A stretch of DNA of 64,000 nt from Erythrobacter sp. (GCA_009993635.1 JAACTC010000006.1:1-64000), one strand, 5' to 3'. Counted from the first letter of the stretch, positions 37,409-46,866 are shown. A program made the numbers and translations. The notes: a model not told the origin generated them from the sequence alone.

Positions 37409-38335
37409 TCAGGCGAAGGCAAGCGCGGTGTTGGCGGCAAAGCCGCACAGCATCAGCAGGCCGAAAAGCCGCCCGATGCGGTGCATGAAGCGGCACAGCA
37501 ACACCAGCAGCACCGCCGAGGCGACGCACACCGGCCATGCAGTGAACAGCAGTTCGGGGGGCAGAGGTTGCGGCGCGATGGTCATCGTCACCCCGCCGAT
37601 CAGCAGGATGTTGAAGATGTTGGAGCCCAGCACATTGCCCAGCGCCAGCTCCCCATGCCCACGAAACGCGGCCACGGCGGATGCGGCGAGTTCGGGCAGA
37701 GACGTGCCCACCGCCACGATGGTGAGGCCGATAACCGTCTCGCTCACGCCAAGGTCACTCGCAATTTCGATCGCCCCGGTAACCAGCCAGCCGCCGCCCA
37801 GCACCAGCAGGCCGACGCCGGCGGCGAAGAACAGCAGTGAGAGCAGGAAGTTGGGCGGCGCGGCGGTTTCTTCCACCTCCGCTTCCACCTGTTTGGGCGG
37901 ATGGCGGTATCGCCAGGCAATATACACCACCAGCGCCACCAGCAGCGCGACACCGATGAGCGGATCGGCATAGCCGGTGATCGCGATGGTCACGGCGGCC
38001 AGCGTTACGATCAGCGCAACCACGGAATCGCGCCGTCCCACGCCTGCCAGCACCACCGGTGCGATCACCGCCGCACCGCCGAGGATCAGCAGCGAGTTGG
38101 CGATATTGGAGCCGACGATATTGCCCCAGGCGATCTCGGGCGACCCGCTCAGCACGGCCTGAATGCTCGCGACCATTTCGGGCATCGAGGTTGCCGCGCC
38201 GACGATCACCAGCCCGGTGAACAGGGTCGACACGCCCAGCTTGCGCGCAATGCCGACCGCGCCGCGCACCAGCAGCTCGCCGCCAATGGCCAGGGCAACC
38301 AGGCCGATGGCGACGAGGATCAGCGATCCGGTCAT
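37409..38335 (-). CDS. Calcium/sodium antiporter (CaCA family, YrbG-like)
   Basis: A 308-residue membrane exchanger with ten TM helices and two inverted alpha-repeats. The first has VIVGAATSMPEMVASIQAVLSG and GNIVGSNIANSL; the second has TIVAVGTSLPELAASAVAAFRG and GNVLGSNIFN. These are the ion-binding GxG(T/N)S-PE motifs of the family. It overlaps the nhaA stop by 4 bases, pairing two cation antiporters in one operon. Confidence 0.93.
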   Translation of the reverse strand: MTGSLILVAIGLVALAIGGELLVRGAVGIARKLGVSTLFTGLVIVGAATSMPEMVASIQAVLSGSPEIAWGNIVGSNIANSLLILGGAAVIAPVVLAGVGRRDSVVALIVTLAAVTIAITGYADPLIGVALLVALVVYIAWRYRHPPKQVEAEVEETAAPPNFLLSLLFFAAGVGLLVLGGGWLVTGAIEIASDLGVSETVIGLTIVAVGTSLPELAASAVAAFRGHGELALGNVLGSNIFNILLIGGVTMTIAPQPLPPELLFTAWPVCVASAVLLVLLCRFMHRIGRLFGLLMLCGFAANTALAFA

Positions 38336-39540
38336 GCGCGGCGCCCGCTGCGCATCAGGATCAGCGCGCCGGCGATGGCCGCGATGACGGAACCGGAAAG
38401 CACGCCCAGCTTCACCGCGTTAATCTGCGCCGGATCGTAGAAGGCGAGGTTGCCGACAAACAGGCTCATGGTGAAGCCGATCCCGGCGATCAGCGAGAGG
38501 CCCCAGACCTGCGCCCAGCCAATGCCCTGCGGCAGGCGGGCGATGCCCAGCTTAACCACCAGCCATGCAAAGCCGACGATACCCAGCTGCTTGCCCAGCA
38601 GCAGGCCCAGCGCAATGCCCAGCGGCAGCGGCGCCAGCAGCGCGGCAGGCTCCATCCCTTCGAAAGAGACGCCTGCATTGGCGAGTGCGAAGATCGGCAC
38701 CACCAGGAACGCGACCCACGGGTGCAGGCCATGCTCCCATTTTTCCAGCTTGGGCTCGCCCCTGCGGTCCATCATCGGAATGCACATTGCGATTGCGACA
38801 CCGGCCAGCGTGGCGTGGACGCCCGACTTCAGCACGAAATACCACAGCGCAACGCCAAGGATGACGTAGGGAATGGAAGAGCCGACGCGCATGCGACCGA
38901 ACCCTGCGAGCAGGACCAGCATCACCGCCGCCGCGCCCAGCATCGCCAGATCGACCTGCGGGGTGTAGAACAGCGCGATGATCGCGATGGCACCGATATC
39001 GTCGATCACCGCAATGGCGAGCAGCAGCGCCTTGAGCGCAACGGGTACCCGGTTACCAAGCAGCGCGAGGATGCCGAGCGCGAAGGCAATGTCGGTTGCA
39101 GCGGGGATCGCCCAGCCCTGGATATTCTCCGGATTGCCAAGGTTGATGCCCACGAAGATCAGCGCCGGAATGCTCATCCCGCCAATGGCCGCAAAGACTG
39201 GCAGCGAGGATTGCTGCCAGCTGGAAAGCTGCCCGATCAGGATTTCGCGCTTCACTTCCAGCCCCACCAGCAGGAAGAACAGCGCCATCAGGCCGTCGTT
39301 GATCCACAGCAGGGCCGATTTCTTGACCCCCTCGCCCGCCACGGTGGCGGCAACCTCGGTGTCCAGAATCCCGAAATAGGCGGGCGAGAACGGGCTGTTC
39401 GCCCACAGGATGGCAATGGCGGCGGCGGCCATCAGAACGATGCCGCCGCCGCTTTCATGGGCCATGAAGTCTCGCAGGGAACGCCCGGCACGGACGAGGA
39501 TTTCGGGCGGTCTGGGTGCAGGCGTCGGCTCGGTGGTCAT
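38332..39540 (-). CDS. nhaA: Na+/H+ antiporter NhaA
   Basis: NhaA exports sodium in exchange for protons under alkaline or salt stress. 402 residues (E. coli 388), about 12 TM helices. The ion-binding aspartates are present: PAATDIAFALG (E. coli D133) and AVIDDIGAIAIIALFY (D163/D164). The N-terminal FMAHESGGGIVLMAAA helix is typical. It is first in an operon with the CaCA antiporter. Confidence 0.95.
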   Translation of the reverse strand: MTTEPTPAPRPPEILVRAGRSLRDFMAHESGGGIVLMAAAAIAILWANSPFSPAYFGILDTEVAATVAGEGVKKSALLWINDGLMALFFLLVGLEVKREILIGQLSSWQQSSLPVFAAIGGMSIPALIFVGINLGNPENIQGWAIPAATDIAFALGILALLGNRVPVALKALLLAIAVIDDIGAIAIIALFYTPQVDLAMLGAAAVMLVLLAGFGRMRVGSSIPYVILGVALWYFVLKSGVHATLAGVAIAMCIPMMDRRGEPKLEKWEHGLHPWVAFLVVPIFALANAGVSFEGMEPAALLAPLPLGIALGLLLGKQLGIVGFAWLVVKLGIARLPQGIGWAQVWGLSLIAGIGFTMSLFVGNLAFYDPAQINAVKLGVLSGSVIAAIAGALILMRSGRRA

Positions 39541-39646
39541 TTCGGCCCCGGATAAATCTTGTGACGGCCTGTCTGGCAGGCCACGGCATTCGAGACAAGC
39601 GCAACCCGGCGCGTGGCTGCGGAGTTTCGAACGACTGGAAAAAGGT

Positions 39647-39820
39647 TCAGGCGCTCCGCGTGGCGCGGTTGCCGCCGATGCCCGCGATCCGATCCTTCAG
39701 CGCGAGCCGCAACTTCTTGAGCTGCTTGACGTCTTCCTGGCGACTGGCCGCACGGGTCGTGTCGATCGCGCGGTTGAGGTCGCGGTGCTGCTGGCGAAGC
39801 TTGTCGATATGGCCTTGCAT
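39647..39820 (-). CDS. DUF465 (YdcH-like) small protein
   Basis: A 57-residue all-helical, highly charged peptide (MQGHIDKLRQQHRDLNRAID...LKKLRLALKDRI). The pattern is that of the DUF465/YdcH family, whose function is unknown. AAGGAGACC precedes ATG 39820; a longer frame to 39913 lacks a ribosome-binding site. Divergent from the oxyR-like gene. Confidence 0.82.
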   Translation of the reverse strand: MQGHIDKLRQQHRDLNRAIDTTRAASRQEDVKQLKKLRLALKDRIAGIGGNRATRSA

Positions 39821-39915
39821 GTCGGTCTCCTTTTGATGGCTAGTGCGCCAGATATTGCGACGCGGCTGCGATGAATCCAATTGAAAGCGAGGCGGTGATT
39901 CGATAGATTTCATCT

Positions 39916-40818
39916 ATGGCTCTGACGCTCAAGCAGCTGCGCTATCTCGTCGCGATTCAGGAGGAGCGTCATTTCGGGCGAGCCGCGCAAAGCCTGCACG
40001 TCACCCAGCCGACGCTGAGCCACCAGCTGCGCAGGCTGGAAAAGATCCTCGGCGCGCAGCTGGTCGAGCGCGGGCAGCCCGTCGCGCTGACGCCGGTAGG
40101 GCGGGAAATTGCGCGGCGTGCGCGCGGCATCCTGTCCGACGTGTCGGATATTCAGCGGCTGGCCTCGCGCGTCGGCGGCCTGCTGGTAGGCACGATCCGC
40201 CTGGGCGTCACGCCCACGCTCGGCCCCTATCTGATGCCGCAGGTGGTCATGCGGCTGCACGGCGCACACCCCGACCTGAAGCTGCACGTGCGCGAAGGCA
40301 TTCCCGACGATCAGGCACAGGCGCTCGCCAATGGCGATATCGATATGCTGCTCGCCCCGCTGCCGATCGACGACCCGCGCCTGACGGTCGAACCGCTGTT
40401 TCGCGAACCCCTGCTGCTGGTCGGGCCGACGGATCATCCGTTTCACAGGCGCGAAACGCTCTCCATCGCCGATTTCGAAGGGGTGGACATGCTGACGCTG
40501 GACCGGCGGCACCACTACGCCCGTCAGGTCCGCGACATCTGCGAGCAGATCGGAGCGAAGGAGCTGCGCGATTACGAGGGTACCAGCCTTGACGGGTTGC
40601 AGCAGATGGCGGGATCGGGCCTTGGCCTTGCGGTACTGCCCGAAACCTACCTGCGGTCCGAAAGCGGGGGCGAACACATGGTCCGCCGGTTCGATGTGCC
40701 CGACTGGAAAGCGCACCGCTCCATCGCGGCGGTCTGGCGCAAGGGCAGCGTACTGACCGATGCCTATCGCCAGATCGCGACGACGATCACCGAGGAAGCC
40801 CGGCGCATGCTGGAATGA
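39916..40818 (+). CDS. LysR-family regulator, OxyR-like but without the peroxidatic Cys
   Basis: 300 residues. The HTH (about 5-64, FGRAAQSLHVTQPTLSHQLRRLE) is followed by an effector domain that aligns well with OxyR. It has LEDGHCLRD-like DRRHHYARQVRDIC, then a TSLDGLQQMAGSGLGLAVLP block. E. coli OxyR senses peroxide with C199/C208. Here the C199 position is Tyr201, while the C208 equivalent (C209) is kept. Either it senses another signal or it uses a different Cys chemistry. Family assignment is firm; peroxide sensing is doubtful. Confidence 0.85.
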   Translation: MALTLKQLRYLVAIQEERHFGRAAQSLHVTQPTLSHQLRRLEKILGAQLVERGQPVALTPVGREIARRARGILSDVSDIQRLASRVGGLLVGTIRLGVTPTLGPYLMPQVVMRLHGAHPDLKLHVREGIPDDQAQALANGDIDMLLAPLPIDDPRLTVEPLFREPLLLVGPTDHPFHRRETLSIADFEGVDMLTLDRRHHYARQVRDICEQIGAKELRDYEGTSLDGLQQMAGSGLGLAVLPETYLRSESGGEHMVRRFDVPDWKAHRSIAAVWRKGSVLTDAYRQIATTITEEARRMLE

Positions 40819-40854
40819 TCGCCCTTCAGCTTCCGCGCAGGAAGCGGATCGCGA

Positions 40855-41763
40855 TCAGTTTGCGGGGGGCAACCCGGGATCGACGCCGGTCATGTCCTTG
40901 GAAACCTCCCACAGGCGCGCCGCCAACAGCGGATCGCGCGCGGTCGCGGTGGCCACCGCCCGGCCCGAGGTCGATCCAGTCGCTTCCATGAAACCGTAGG
41001 GGCCGTAGTAATCGCCCCCCTTCGCTTCGGGGTCGGTCGCCGCCTGCAACGCTGGCAGCGCACCCTGTTTCGCCGTGTTGAGCAGCGGCGCGGCAATCGG
41101 CATCACCAGTTTCGCCCAGCCGACCGGCCGGGTCAGCTCGGTTTTCGCCACGCCGGGGTGGCAGGCGATGCTGGAGATGGGCGATCCCGCGGCGCGCAGC
41201 CGCCGGTCCAGCTCCAGCGCGAACATCAGATTGGCAAGCTTGCTCTGGCCGTAAAATTTCTGGCGCGCATAATCATGCTCGCCCGAAAGGTTTTCGAAAT
41301 CGATGGTCGCCGGGCGATGCGCGATGCTGGACTGCACGACCACGCGCGGGTCCTTGCCCTTGGCGAGTGCCGGCAGAAGGAGGGAGGCGAGCGCGAAATG
41401 GCCTAGGTGGTTGACCGCAAAATGCCGTTCCGCCCCGCCGGTGCCGGTCGCCTGCGGCACCCACATGATTCCGGCATTGTTGATCAGCAGATCGAGACTG
41501 TCGATCTTGTCCGCCGCCGCGCGCACGGACGCGATATCCTCCAGATCCAGATCGACGATTTCGATCTGCGCACCCGGCGCTAGCTTCAGCAGGTCCTGCC
41601 GCGCATCTTCGGCCTTCTCCCGGTTGCGGCAGCCCATCAGCACTTTCGCGCCGTTCTTCGCCAGCATTTCGGAGATATGGAACCCGATGCCGGTGTTCGC
41701 GCCGGTAACCAGCGCGGTGCGCCCGGACTGGTCGGGAATATCGTCGAAAGTGAAACCGTTCAT
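40855..41763 (-). CDS. SDR oxidoreductase (retinol-dehydrogenase-like)
   Basis: 302 residues. TGANTGIGFHIS (cofactor site), NNAGIMWVPQ, VNHLGHFALASLLLP, SSIAHRP (catalytic Ser) and YGQSKLANLMFA (Tyr/Lys) match the RDH/WWOX-like SDR branch. The C-terminus has AVATATARDPLLAARLWEVS, a family trait. The start overlaps the rnhB stop (41760-41763). The longer frame to 42285 covers rnhB and is spurious. Confidence 0.88.
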   Translation of the reverse strand: MNGFTFDDIPDQSGRTALVTGANTGIGFHISEMLAKNGAKVLMGCRNREKAEDARQDLLKLAPGAQIEIVDLDLEDIASVRAAADKIDSLDLLINNAGIMWVPQATGTGGAERHFAVNHLGHFALASLLLPALAKGKDPRVVVQSSIAHRPATIDFENLSGEHDYARQKFYGQSKLANLMFALELDRRLRAAGSPISSIACHPGVAKTELTRPVGWAKLVMPIAAPLLNTAKQGALPALQAATDPEAKGGDYYGPYGFMEATGSTSGRAVATATARDPLLAARLWEVSKDMTGVDPGLPPAN

Positions 41764-42410
41764 GCGTGGATCTCCAAAGGCATCTGCAACTGCGCGACCG
41801 GTGCGAAGCTGCGGCGGTGCAGCGCGCATGGCCCATATTGCCTCAATGCACTGAGATGCTCTGCGGTCCCGTAACCCTTGTTCCGGTCCCACCCGTAATG
41901 CGGATATTCGCGCGCGGCGGCGATCATCAGCCGGTCGCGCCATTCCTTGGCGACGACGCTTGCCGCAGAAATGGCGGGCTCTTTCGCATCGCCGCCCACG
42001 ATGGCGCGCGCCGGCCAGCGCCAGCCCTCGCAGCGGCCCGATGGCGTCAGGTTGCCGTCGACCAGCACGATATCGGGGGCGCGGCCCATCGCCGCCGCCA
42101 CGCGCTCCACCGCCAGCGTCATGGCAAACATGGTGGCCCCGAAGATGTTGCGCCGGTCGATTTCCGCGGGCTCGATCACCGCAACGCCCCATGCGCAGCG
42201 CCGCCGCACCTGCTCGTCGAGTGTGGAACGCTTGCGCGCGCAAAGCTTTTTGGAATCGTCGAGCCCACCCGGGCGCGGCTTGCACAGCGCCACGGCCGAT
42301 GCCACCACCGGCCCGGCAAGAGGCCCGCGCCCGGCCTCGTCGACCCCCACGACGAGCGCGCCGGGCGGGCAGTGCACCGCGAAGTCTGTAAAGGGAATAG
42401 CTGCCAGCAT
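41760..42410 (-). CDS. rnhB: Ribonuclease HII
   Basis: RnhB nicks at ribonucleotides and removes RNA in RNA/DNA hybrids. The 216 residues include VVGVDEAGRGPLAGPVVASA (catalytic Asp-Glu), the LDDSKKL motif and VLVDGN, with SVVAKEWRDRLM and YGWDRNKGYGT near the end. ATG 42410 shares bases with the divergent sugar dehydrogenase start (CATG, 42408-42411). A GTG at 42377 is a possible alternative start that would free the overlap. Confidence 0.92.
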   Translation of the reverse strand: MLAAIPFTDFAVHCPPGALVVGVDEAGRGPLAGPVVASAVALCKPRPGGLDDSKKLCARKRSTLDEQVRRRCAWGVAVIEPAEIDRRNIFGATMFAMTLAVERVAAAMGRAPDIVLVDGNLTPSGRCEGWRWPARAIVGGDAKEPAISAASVVAKEWRDRLMIAAAREYPHYGWDRNKGYGTAEHLSALRQYGPCALHRRSFAPVAQLQMPLEIHA

Positions 42411-43620
42411 GACCAAGAACCGCCTGATTTCTGCCGCCCTGTCTATCAGCGTCTCCCTGATCGCCTCAAGCTGTGGCAGTGCCACGACAGGGGAGAACGG
42501 GCCGGGTGCCAACACGCCCACCGCGTCCGCCTCGCCGGACGCGACGGCGGTGGACGAGACCATCGGGCCGTTCGCGGTGCGCGACCTGGGCACTTTCGCA
42601 GAGCCCTGGGCGGCGGATTTCATCCCCGGCACCCGTGTGCTGGCGATTACCGAGAAGGCTGGCACGATCAAGCTGTTCGACACCGCCACGCGTCGCACCA
42701 TCGATGTGAGCGGCGCGCCCGAAGTCGATTATGGTGGCCAGGGCGGACTTGGAGACATCGCTTTCCTGCCGGCCGAAGCGGATAGCGAGATCGGCGAGCG
42801 CACGATCTACCTCAGCTGGGCCGAAGCGGGCAGCGGCGATACGCGCGGCGCGGTGGTCGGCCGTGGGCAGCTGGTGTGCGACCAGGCCGATACCTGCGCT
42901 ATCGAAGGGCTCAACGTCATCTGGCGGCAGACCCCCAAGGTGACCGGTCGCGGCCACTATTCGCACCGCATCGCTATCAGCCCCGACGGGCAGTACCTGT
43001 TCGTCTCCAGTGGCGAGCGACAGAAGAAAACCCCTGCGCAGGATACCTCAAACACGCTGGGCACGGTCGTTCGGCTGAACCTGGATGGCAGCGCGGCGGC
43101 GGGCAATCCGTTCGCCAGCCAGGGATCGCCCAGCGATCAGATCTGGTCGTACGGCCATCGCAACATGCTGGGCCTGCAGTTCGACAGCGCCGGGCGGCTG
43201 TGGGATCTCGAACATGGCCCCGCGGGCGGCGACGAGCTGAACCTGGTCGAACGCGGCAACAATTACGGCTGGCCGGTCAGGTCGGAAGGCGACAACTACA
43301 ACGGCTCGCCGATCCCCGACCACACGCCCGACGATGGCTTCACCAAGCCCGCGATCGAGTGGACCCCGGTGATCGCGCCCGGCGATTTCCTGTTCTATTC
43401 GGGCGACATGTTCGCCGACTGGCAGGGCGACGCCCTGATCGCCAACCTCAAGGAACAGAACATCGTGCGCGTGGACATGAACGGCACGCAGGCCACCGAA
43501 GCCGCGCGGTACGACTTCGGCGAGCGCCTGCGCGAGATCGTGGAGGGTCCGGATGGCGCGCTCTACGTGCTGGAGGATGGCGATAATGGCCGCCTGCGCA
43601 AGCTGACGCCTGCGGGCTGA
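42409..43620 (+). CDS. PQQ-dependent sugar dehydrogenase-like lipoprotein (Glu/sorbosone family)
   Basis: A 403-residue exported lipoprotein (ISVSLIASSC lipobox, Cys22). It folds as a six-bladed propeller of the soluble aldose/glucose-sorbosone dehydrogenase family, with GGQGGLGDIAFLPA, GRGHYSHRIAISPDG, SYGHRNMLGLQFD, EHGPAGGDELNLVERGNNYGWP and EGPDGALYVLED. It likely oxidises a sugar in the periplasm with PQQ; whether PQQ is made here is unknown. Start overlaps rnhB head to head. Confidence 0.88.
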   Translation: MTKNRLISAALSISVSLIASSCGSATTGENGPGANTPTASASPDATAVDETIGPFAVRDLGTFAEPWAADFIPGTRVLAITEKAGTIKLFDTATRRTIDVSGAPEVDYGGQGGLGDIAFLPAEADSEIGERTIYLSWAEAGSGDTRGAVVGRGQLVCDQADTCAIEGLNVIWRQTPKVTGRGHYSHRIAISPDGQYLFVSSGERQKKTPAQDTSNTLGTVVRLNLDGSAAAGNPFASQGSPSDQIWSYGHRNMLGLQFDSAGRLWDLEHGPAGGDELNLVERGNNYGWPVRSEGDNYNGSPIPDHTPDDGFTKPAIEWTPVIAPGDFLFYSGDMFADWQGDALIANLKEQNIVRVDMNGTQATEAARYDFGERLREIVEGPDGALYVLEDGDNGRLRKLTPAG

Positions 43621-43691
43621 GGCACGCAAGGCTTCGGTACGCGATCAACGCCATCGACAGCGGGCGCGCTTGGTTCTAACCGGCGCAGCCC

Positions 43692-44222
43692 ATGCCAAGC
43701 ATCGTCCCCATCGACGCGGTCCCGCCCGCGCTGCACGAAGAGCTGCTCGACGCGGTGTTCGGTGCCGACCGGAGCAGCCGCACCGCCTATCGCATCCGCG
43801 AAGGGCTGGAGCGCCTTGCAGGCCTCAGCTTCGCCGCGCTCGACGACGAGGATTTCCTCGCCGGAACCATCGAGCTGTGGCCGGTCTCGCTGACCGACGA
43901 GGACGGGCGGCAATATCCGCTGCTGATGGTCGGCCCGGTGGCGGTTGCGCCCGGCCGCCAGAACGAAGGCTATGGCCGCGCGCTGATGGCGGCGGCGCTG
44001 GGCGCGGTGGAAGGCCCGGCAACGGCTGAAAAACCTGCCCTGCCGCAAGTGCTGATCGGCGATCCCGACTATTATGGGAAATGGGATTTCACCGCTGCGC
44101 CGACCGGCGGCTGGGACACGCCCGGCCCGGTCGAGGCGCACCGCCTGCTGGTGCGCTGCACCAACCCGGCGGTGCTGCCCCGGCGCGGCATGCTGGGGCC
44201 GTGGCGGCGCGAAACCGGCTGA
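43692..44222 (+). CDS. GNAT-family N-acetyltransferase
   Basis: A 176-residue GNAT protein. The acetyl-CoA site is VGPVAVAPGRQNEGYGRALMAAAL, followed by a QVLIGDPDYYGKWDF strand-helix region typical of YhbS-like members. Substrate unknown. It is preceded by a short spacer from the sugar dehydrogenase and precedes the DUF1285 operon by 73 bases. Confidence 0.85.
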   Translation: MPSIVPIDAVPPALHEELLDAVFGADRSSRTAYRIREGLERLAGLSFAALDDEDFLAGTIELWPVSLTDEDGRQYPLLMVGPVAVAPGRQNEGYGRALMAAALGAVEGPATAEKPALPQVLIGDPDYYGKWDFTAAPTGGWDTPGPVEAHRLLVRCTNPAVLPRRGMLGPWRRETG

Positions 44223-44295
44223 CCCGAACGCCGCGCCGTCATCGCCACGCCGCACTCGATTGCGCGGCCCCCGCCCTTCTGCCAGAGATTTGCCG

Positions 44296-44853
44296 ATGCC
44301 CTATGAACCCCCTCCCCACCTTGCCGGCCTTACGCTGGCGCAGATCGCGCAGCAGGTGGCGGATCGCAAACTGCCGCCGGTCGAAGGCTGGGCACCCACC
44401 AAGATGGGCGATTCGGGGATGCGGATCGCCGCGGACGGCACGTGGTTCCACGATGGATCGCCCATCACCCGCGAGGCGATGGTGCGCGCGTTTTCCGGCC
44501 TGCTGGTGCGCGACGAATCGGGCAAGCACTGGCTGATCTCTCCGTTCGAGATGCTGTCGATCGAGGTGGAGGATGCCGCCTTCATCGCCACTGACATGGT
44601 GGTGCGCGAAGAGAACGGGAGCGCCGCCCTCGCCTTCCGCCTGCATACGGACGAGCTGGTGATTGCCGGGCCGGACCACGCGATTATCGCGCGTGGCGAC
44701 GCGGAGACGCCCGCGATCTATCTCGGCGTGCGGCGGGGGCTGGAAGCACGGCTCAACCGCAGCACCTACCAGCAGCTTGCCGAATATGCCCTTTCCCACA
44801 GCGACGACTGGACCGTTTCGAGCATGGGCGAGACGTTTCGCCTGAAGCCGTGA
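44296..44853 (+). CDS. DUF1285 protein
   Basis: A 185-residue cytoplasmic protein of the DUF1285 family. It has PPVEGWAPTKMGDSGMRIAADGTWFHDGSPI, then LVRDESGKHWLISPFEMLSIEVEDAPF-like sequence. Function unknown; the first domain has a beta-sandwich look. It is first of the conserved alphaproteobacterial trio DUF1285 - CoA pyrophosphatase - CCA transferase. The stop overlaps the next GTG (GTGA). Confidence 0.88.
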   Translation: MPYEPPPHLAGLTLAQIAQQVADRKLPPVEGWAPTKMGDSGMRIAADGTWFHDGSPITREAMVRAFSGLLVRDESGKHWLISPFEMLSIEVEDAAFIATDMVVREENGSAALAFRLHTDELVIAGPDHAIIARGDAETPAIYLGVRRGLEARLNRSTYQQLAEYALSHSDDWTVSSMGETFRLKP

Positions 44854-45452
44854 CCTCCCTCGTCGATCGCCTGCAGACGATCTTCGACGAAGGTCACGGG
44901 GTCGAACTGCCCGACCTGCTGACCGACCGGCAGTTTGCCGACCGCGATCCGCGCCCGGCCGCGGTGCTGATCCCGGTTACCGATCGTGAAAAGCCCGGCG
45001 CGATCCTGACCCAGCGCCCGCAGGACATGCGCAACCACCCCGGACAGGTCGCCTTCCCCGGTGGCAAGCTGGATGCAGGGGAAGACGCGGTCGAGGCTGC
45101 GCTGCGGGAAGCGAAGGAGGAGCTGGCGCTCGACCCTGCGCAGGTCCGCGTGATCGGCGCGACCGATCGCTATCATACCGGAACCGGCTTCGATGTGACC
45201 CCGGTGCTGGGCGTGATCCCTCCCGATCTGCCGCTGGTGCCCAATCCGGGCGAGGTCGAAAGCTGGTTCGAAGTGCCACTGTCGATCCTGTTCGACCGGT
45301 CGAATTATACCGAGCATCGCGCACAGTGGAGAGGGGCCGAGCGGCGCTATTACGAAATGCACTACGAAGGCTATCGGATCTGGGGCGTGACAGCGGCGAT
45401 CATCTTCAACCTTTCGCGCAGGCTGGACATTACGGAGAGCTTCGGTGGCTGA
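44850..45452 (+). CDS. CoA pyrophosphatase (NUDIX hydrolase)
   Basis: A 200-residue NUDIX hydrolase that cleaves CoA or its derivatives. The Nudix box runs from GGKLDAGEDAVEAA to LREAKEELAL, and the CoA-specific region is PQDMRNHPGQVAFPGG. GTG 44850 overlaps the DUF1285 stop by 4 bases. It overlaps the next gene by 8 bases. Confidence 0.92.
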   Translation: MTSLVDRLQTIFDEGHGVELPDLLTDRQFADRDPRPAAVLIPVTDREKPGAILTQRPQDMRNHPGQVAFPGGKLDAGEDAVEAALREAKEELALDPAQVRVIGATDRYHTGTGFDVTPVLGVIPPDLPLVPNPGEVESWFEVPLSILFDRSNYTEHRAQWRGAERRYYEMHYEGYRIWGVTAAIIFNLSRRLDITESFGG

Positions 45453-46629
45453 GCGGTTGCCACAGGCCGAATGGACCGCGCGCGAGGATCTGGCCGCGCT
45501 GGTCGCTGCGCTGGGTGCGGAAAACCTGCGCTGGGTCGGCGGCGCGGTGCGCGATACGCTGCTGGGGCATCCGGTGAAGGACATAGACGCGGCCACGCCG
45601 CTGCGGCCCGAGCGGGTCATCGAACTGTGCAAGGCGGCAGGCATCCGGACCGTGCCGACCGGGATCGACCACGGCACGATCACCGCGCTGCTCGACGACG
45701 GGACCGTGGAGGTGACCACGCTGCGGCACGATGTGTCCACCGATGGCCGCCGCGCCACCGTGGCCTTCGCGCAGGATTGGCGAGAGGACGCCGCGCGGCG
45801 CGATTTCACCATCAATGCGCTCTATGCCCATCCCGAAAGCCTGGAGATTTCCGATTATTTCGGCGGACTGGAAGATCTGAAAGCGCGCCGCGTGCGCTTC
45901 ATTGGCGATCCCGACCAGCGCATTCGCGAAGATCACCTGCGCATCCTGCGCTATTATCGTTTCCAGGCACGCTTCGGCAGCGCGCTGGACGAGGCGGCGG
46001 AAGACGCCTGCGCACGGCTGGCCCCGACGATGAAAGGCCTCAGCCGCGAGAGGGTGGCGATGGAGCTGCTCGCCATCCTCGCACTGCCCGAACCTGCACC
46101 TACCATCGCGCGCATGAAGCACCGCGGCGTCCTGCCGGTGATCCTGCCCGAAGCGGGCGCGCCGCAGGTCGCCGCACTGGCCCGGCTGATCGAGTCAGAG
46201 AGCACATTCGGCATAGCGGGCGATGCGATCCGGCGGCTGGGCGCACTGCTTCCGCCAGTGGAGAGTGTGGCGGACATGGTCGCCGCGCGCCTGCGCCTGT
46301 CGCGGCGGCAGCGCGAAATGCTCGGCTGTCTGGCGCAAAGGCGCGAGAGCGACCGCGAGGCACCGCGCGCGCTCGCCTATCGGGAAGGCACTGAGTGCGC
46401 CATGGGCCGCCTGCTGCTGGTGGGGGAGAATCCGCACGCGCTGGTCGGCTGGGATGTGCCCGATCTGCCCCTGAAAGGCGGCGAGATCGTGCAGCGCGGG
46501 GTCACCGGTGCCGGCGTCTCGCGTGCGCTACGCGCTGTCGAGGCACGCTGGATCGCGGAGGATTTTCCTTCTCGAGATCGGGTGCTGGAGATCCTCGACG
46601 AAGAATTACCCGATCCCCCAACCTCTTAA
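45445..46629 (+). CDS. CCA tRNA nucleotidyltransferase / poly(A) polymerase family
   Basis: This class II nucleotidyltransferase adds or repairs the tRNA CCA tail. 394 residues. The catalytic head has VGGAVRDTLLGHPVKDIDAAT (GG..VRD and the Asp-x-Asp metal site), then the RRDFTINAL motif and FQARFGSALDE. The GTG start is inside the NUDIX gene (8 bases), the typical arrangement. The C-terminal helical body includes RRQREMLGC. Confidence 0.92.
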   Translation: MAERLPQAEWTAREDLAALVAALGAENLRWVGGAVRDTLLGHPVKDIDAATPLRPERVIELCKAAGIRTVPTGIDHGTITALLDDGTVEVTTLRHDVSTDGRRATVAFAQDWREDAARRDFTINALYAHPESLEISDYFGGLEDLKARRVRFIGDPDQRIREDHLRILRYYRFQARFGSALDEAAEDACARLAPTMKGLSRERVAMELLAILALPEPAPTIARMKHRGVLPVILPEAGAPQVAALARLIESESTFGIAGDAIRRLGALLPPVESVADMVAARLRLSRRQREMLGCLAQRRESDREAPRALAYREGTECAMGRLLLVGENPHALVGWDVPDLPLKGGEIVQRGVTGAGVSRALRAVEARWIAEDFPSRDRVLEILDEELPDPPTS

Positions 46630-46704
46630 GCTTACCTTCAGGCGCAAGATTCTATCCAAAGTGCATCGGATCAGCACGGTACCCGATCGATGCCGCTCTC
46701 GCGG

Positions 46705-46733
46705 TTGACATCATTTTGCCGTATTTTCATACC
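46705..46733 (+). promoter_or_regulatory. Candidate sigma-70-type promoter of the 46867 gene
   Basis: TTGACA at 46705-46710 is followed 17 bases later by CATACC (46728-46733). The -35 is a perfect consensus; the -10 is weak. It lies about 130 bases before the ATG at 46867, with AGGAGAG before that start. The rest of the 237-base gap holds nothing further that I recognise. Confidence 0.4.
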
Positions 46734-46866
46734 GACCGACCCCGATGATGCGTGATTGTGCGCAGCAGCCCGTTTTGCGCGGGACCATTTGGCGGGTCCA
46801 ATCGTTTTTTGGGGGAAACCCTAGCCTCGGCTCCGCCAGGAACCGTGACCAGACCAGGAGAGACAC

